From assembly GCF_024714495.1 (NCBI RefSeq), contig NZ_JAMZMJ010000006.1:124001-188000 (forward strand): DNA of 64,000 bases, given 5' to 3'. Shown in pieces: positions 63,848-64,000 of this stretch. The notes beneath the pieces were generated by a model that searched no databases, was not told the DNA's origin, and saw only the letters and a program-made list of their open reading frames with translations. How positions within the stretch are numbered: the stretch's first letter is position 1; each line of letters starts with the position of its first letter. A program made the translations under genes and the position numbers. Source of the stretch: Marinoscillum pacificum. GTDB taxonomy: Bacteria > Bacteroidota > Bacteroidia > Cytophagales > Cyclobacteriaceae.

Positions 63848-64000
63848 ATGAACAGTAAAATCCAAAGACTCTATTTTGTGGCGTTAGTGCCTCCAGAACC
63901 TATCAAGTCACAAGTTTGGCAAATGAAAGAGGAGGTTTTGGCTAATTATGGATCCAAAGCGGCACTCAAATCTCCTGCGCATGTCACGTTGCACATGCCA
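63848..64000 (+). CDS. 2'-5' RNA ligase family protein (N-terminal part)
   Basis: The ATG at 63848 opens a frame that runs off the window after 51 codons. R-L-Y-F-V-A-L-V-P-P-E at the start and H-V-T-L-H-M at the end are the first half of the 2H phosphoesterase/LigT fold, with the first H-x-T-L motif. The second H-x-T motif lies outside. Function is RNA ligation or cyclic-phosphate processing; not provable from a half protein. Confidence 0.8.
   Translation, partial: MNSKIQRLYFVALVPPEPIKSQVWQMKEEVLANYGSKAALKSPAHVTLHMP

Overview
The window reads as chromosomal DNA of a gliding, non-phototrophic member of the Bacteroidota, most likely a marine-type Cytophagales bacterium. The evidence is a GldJ-like gliding/type IX secretion lipoprotein, a 1,594-residue protein with a type IX C-terminal sorting domain, many lipoproteins with phylum-typical leaders (one begins C-A-N-P-x-x-P-T-G-G-P-K-D), DUF4175 and DUF4301 proteins, and promoter-like TAnnTTTG boxes. 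No rRNA, tRNA, CRISPR array, prophage or complete insertion sequence was found.

Layout. Positions 1-5,200: end of a transglutaminase-like protein, two small Kazal-inhibitor lipoproteins, DNA-3-methyladenine glycosylase, an N-acetyltransferase homologue whose catalytic Cys is Ser, and two TerB-like proteins. 5.2-14.7 kb: a short-chain dehydrogenase, a cation/Ca2+ antiporter, a Rieske protein, a phosphatase, NADP glutamate dehydrogenase, a CASTOR/POLLUX-type channel, an orphan response regulator, then a structured intergenic stretch that looks like an unannotated RNA gene, and another TerB-like protein. 14.7-19.3 kb: a beta-oxidation operon (marR-fadN-fadA) interrupted by a four-helix-bundle (S23) module. 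19.3-25 kb: small hypothetical proteins and lipoproteins and a large TPR protein.

25.0-35 kb looks like the replication-origin neighbourhood. A 390-base AT-rich gap (24,990-25,382) carries nine 9-mers each one mismatch from the DnaA box, and two near-perfect parS sites flank the mnmG-ybeY junction 4.5 kb away, with two weaker copies at 34-35 kb. The genes here are a lipoprotein, a methyltransferase, mnmG, ybeY, an anti-sigma-type ATPase, DUF4175 and comF.

35.3-49 kb: gldJ, mfd, an orphan terminator/leader in front of an S1/P1 nuclease, a fourth TerB-like protein, a DUF4301-HAD pair and the giant secreted adhesin-like protein. 49-64 kb: a LytTR regulator with two histidine kinases, a DUF2945-topoisomerase IB pair, a membrane-anchored SF2 helicase, a lipoprotein, a BNR/sortilin-like protein, a zinc metalloprotease and the start of a 2'-5' RNA ligase. 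A small inverted-repeat element sits at 61.1 kb.

Most genes are housekeeping or surface functions. The parts most worth following are the oriC/parS assembly, the two candidate noncoding RNAs or leaders, the Ser-variant N-acetyltransferase and the unusual helicase. All family names come from motif recognition by eye; no database search was run.
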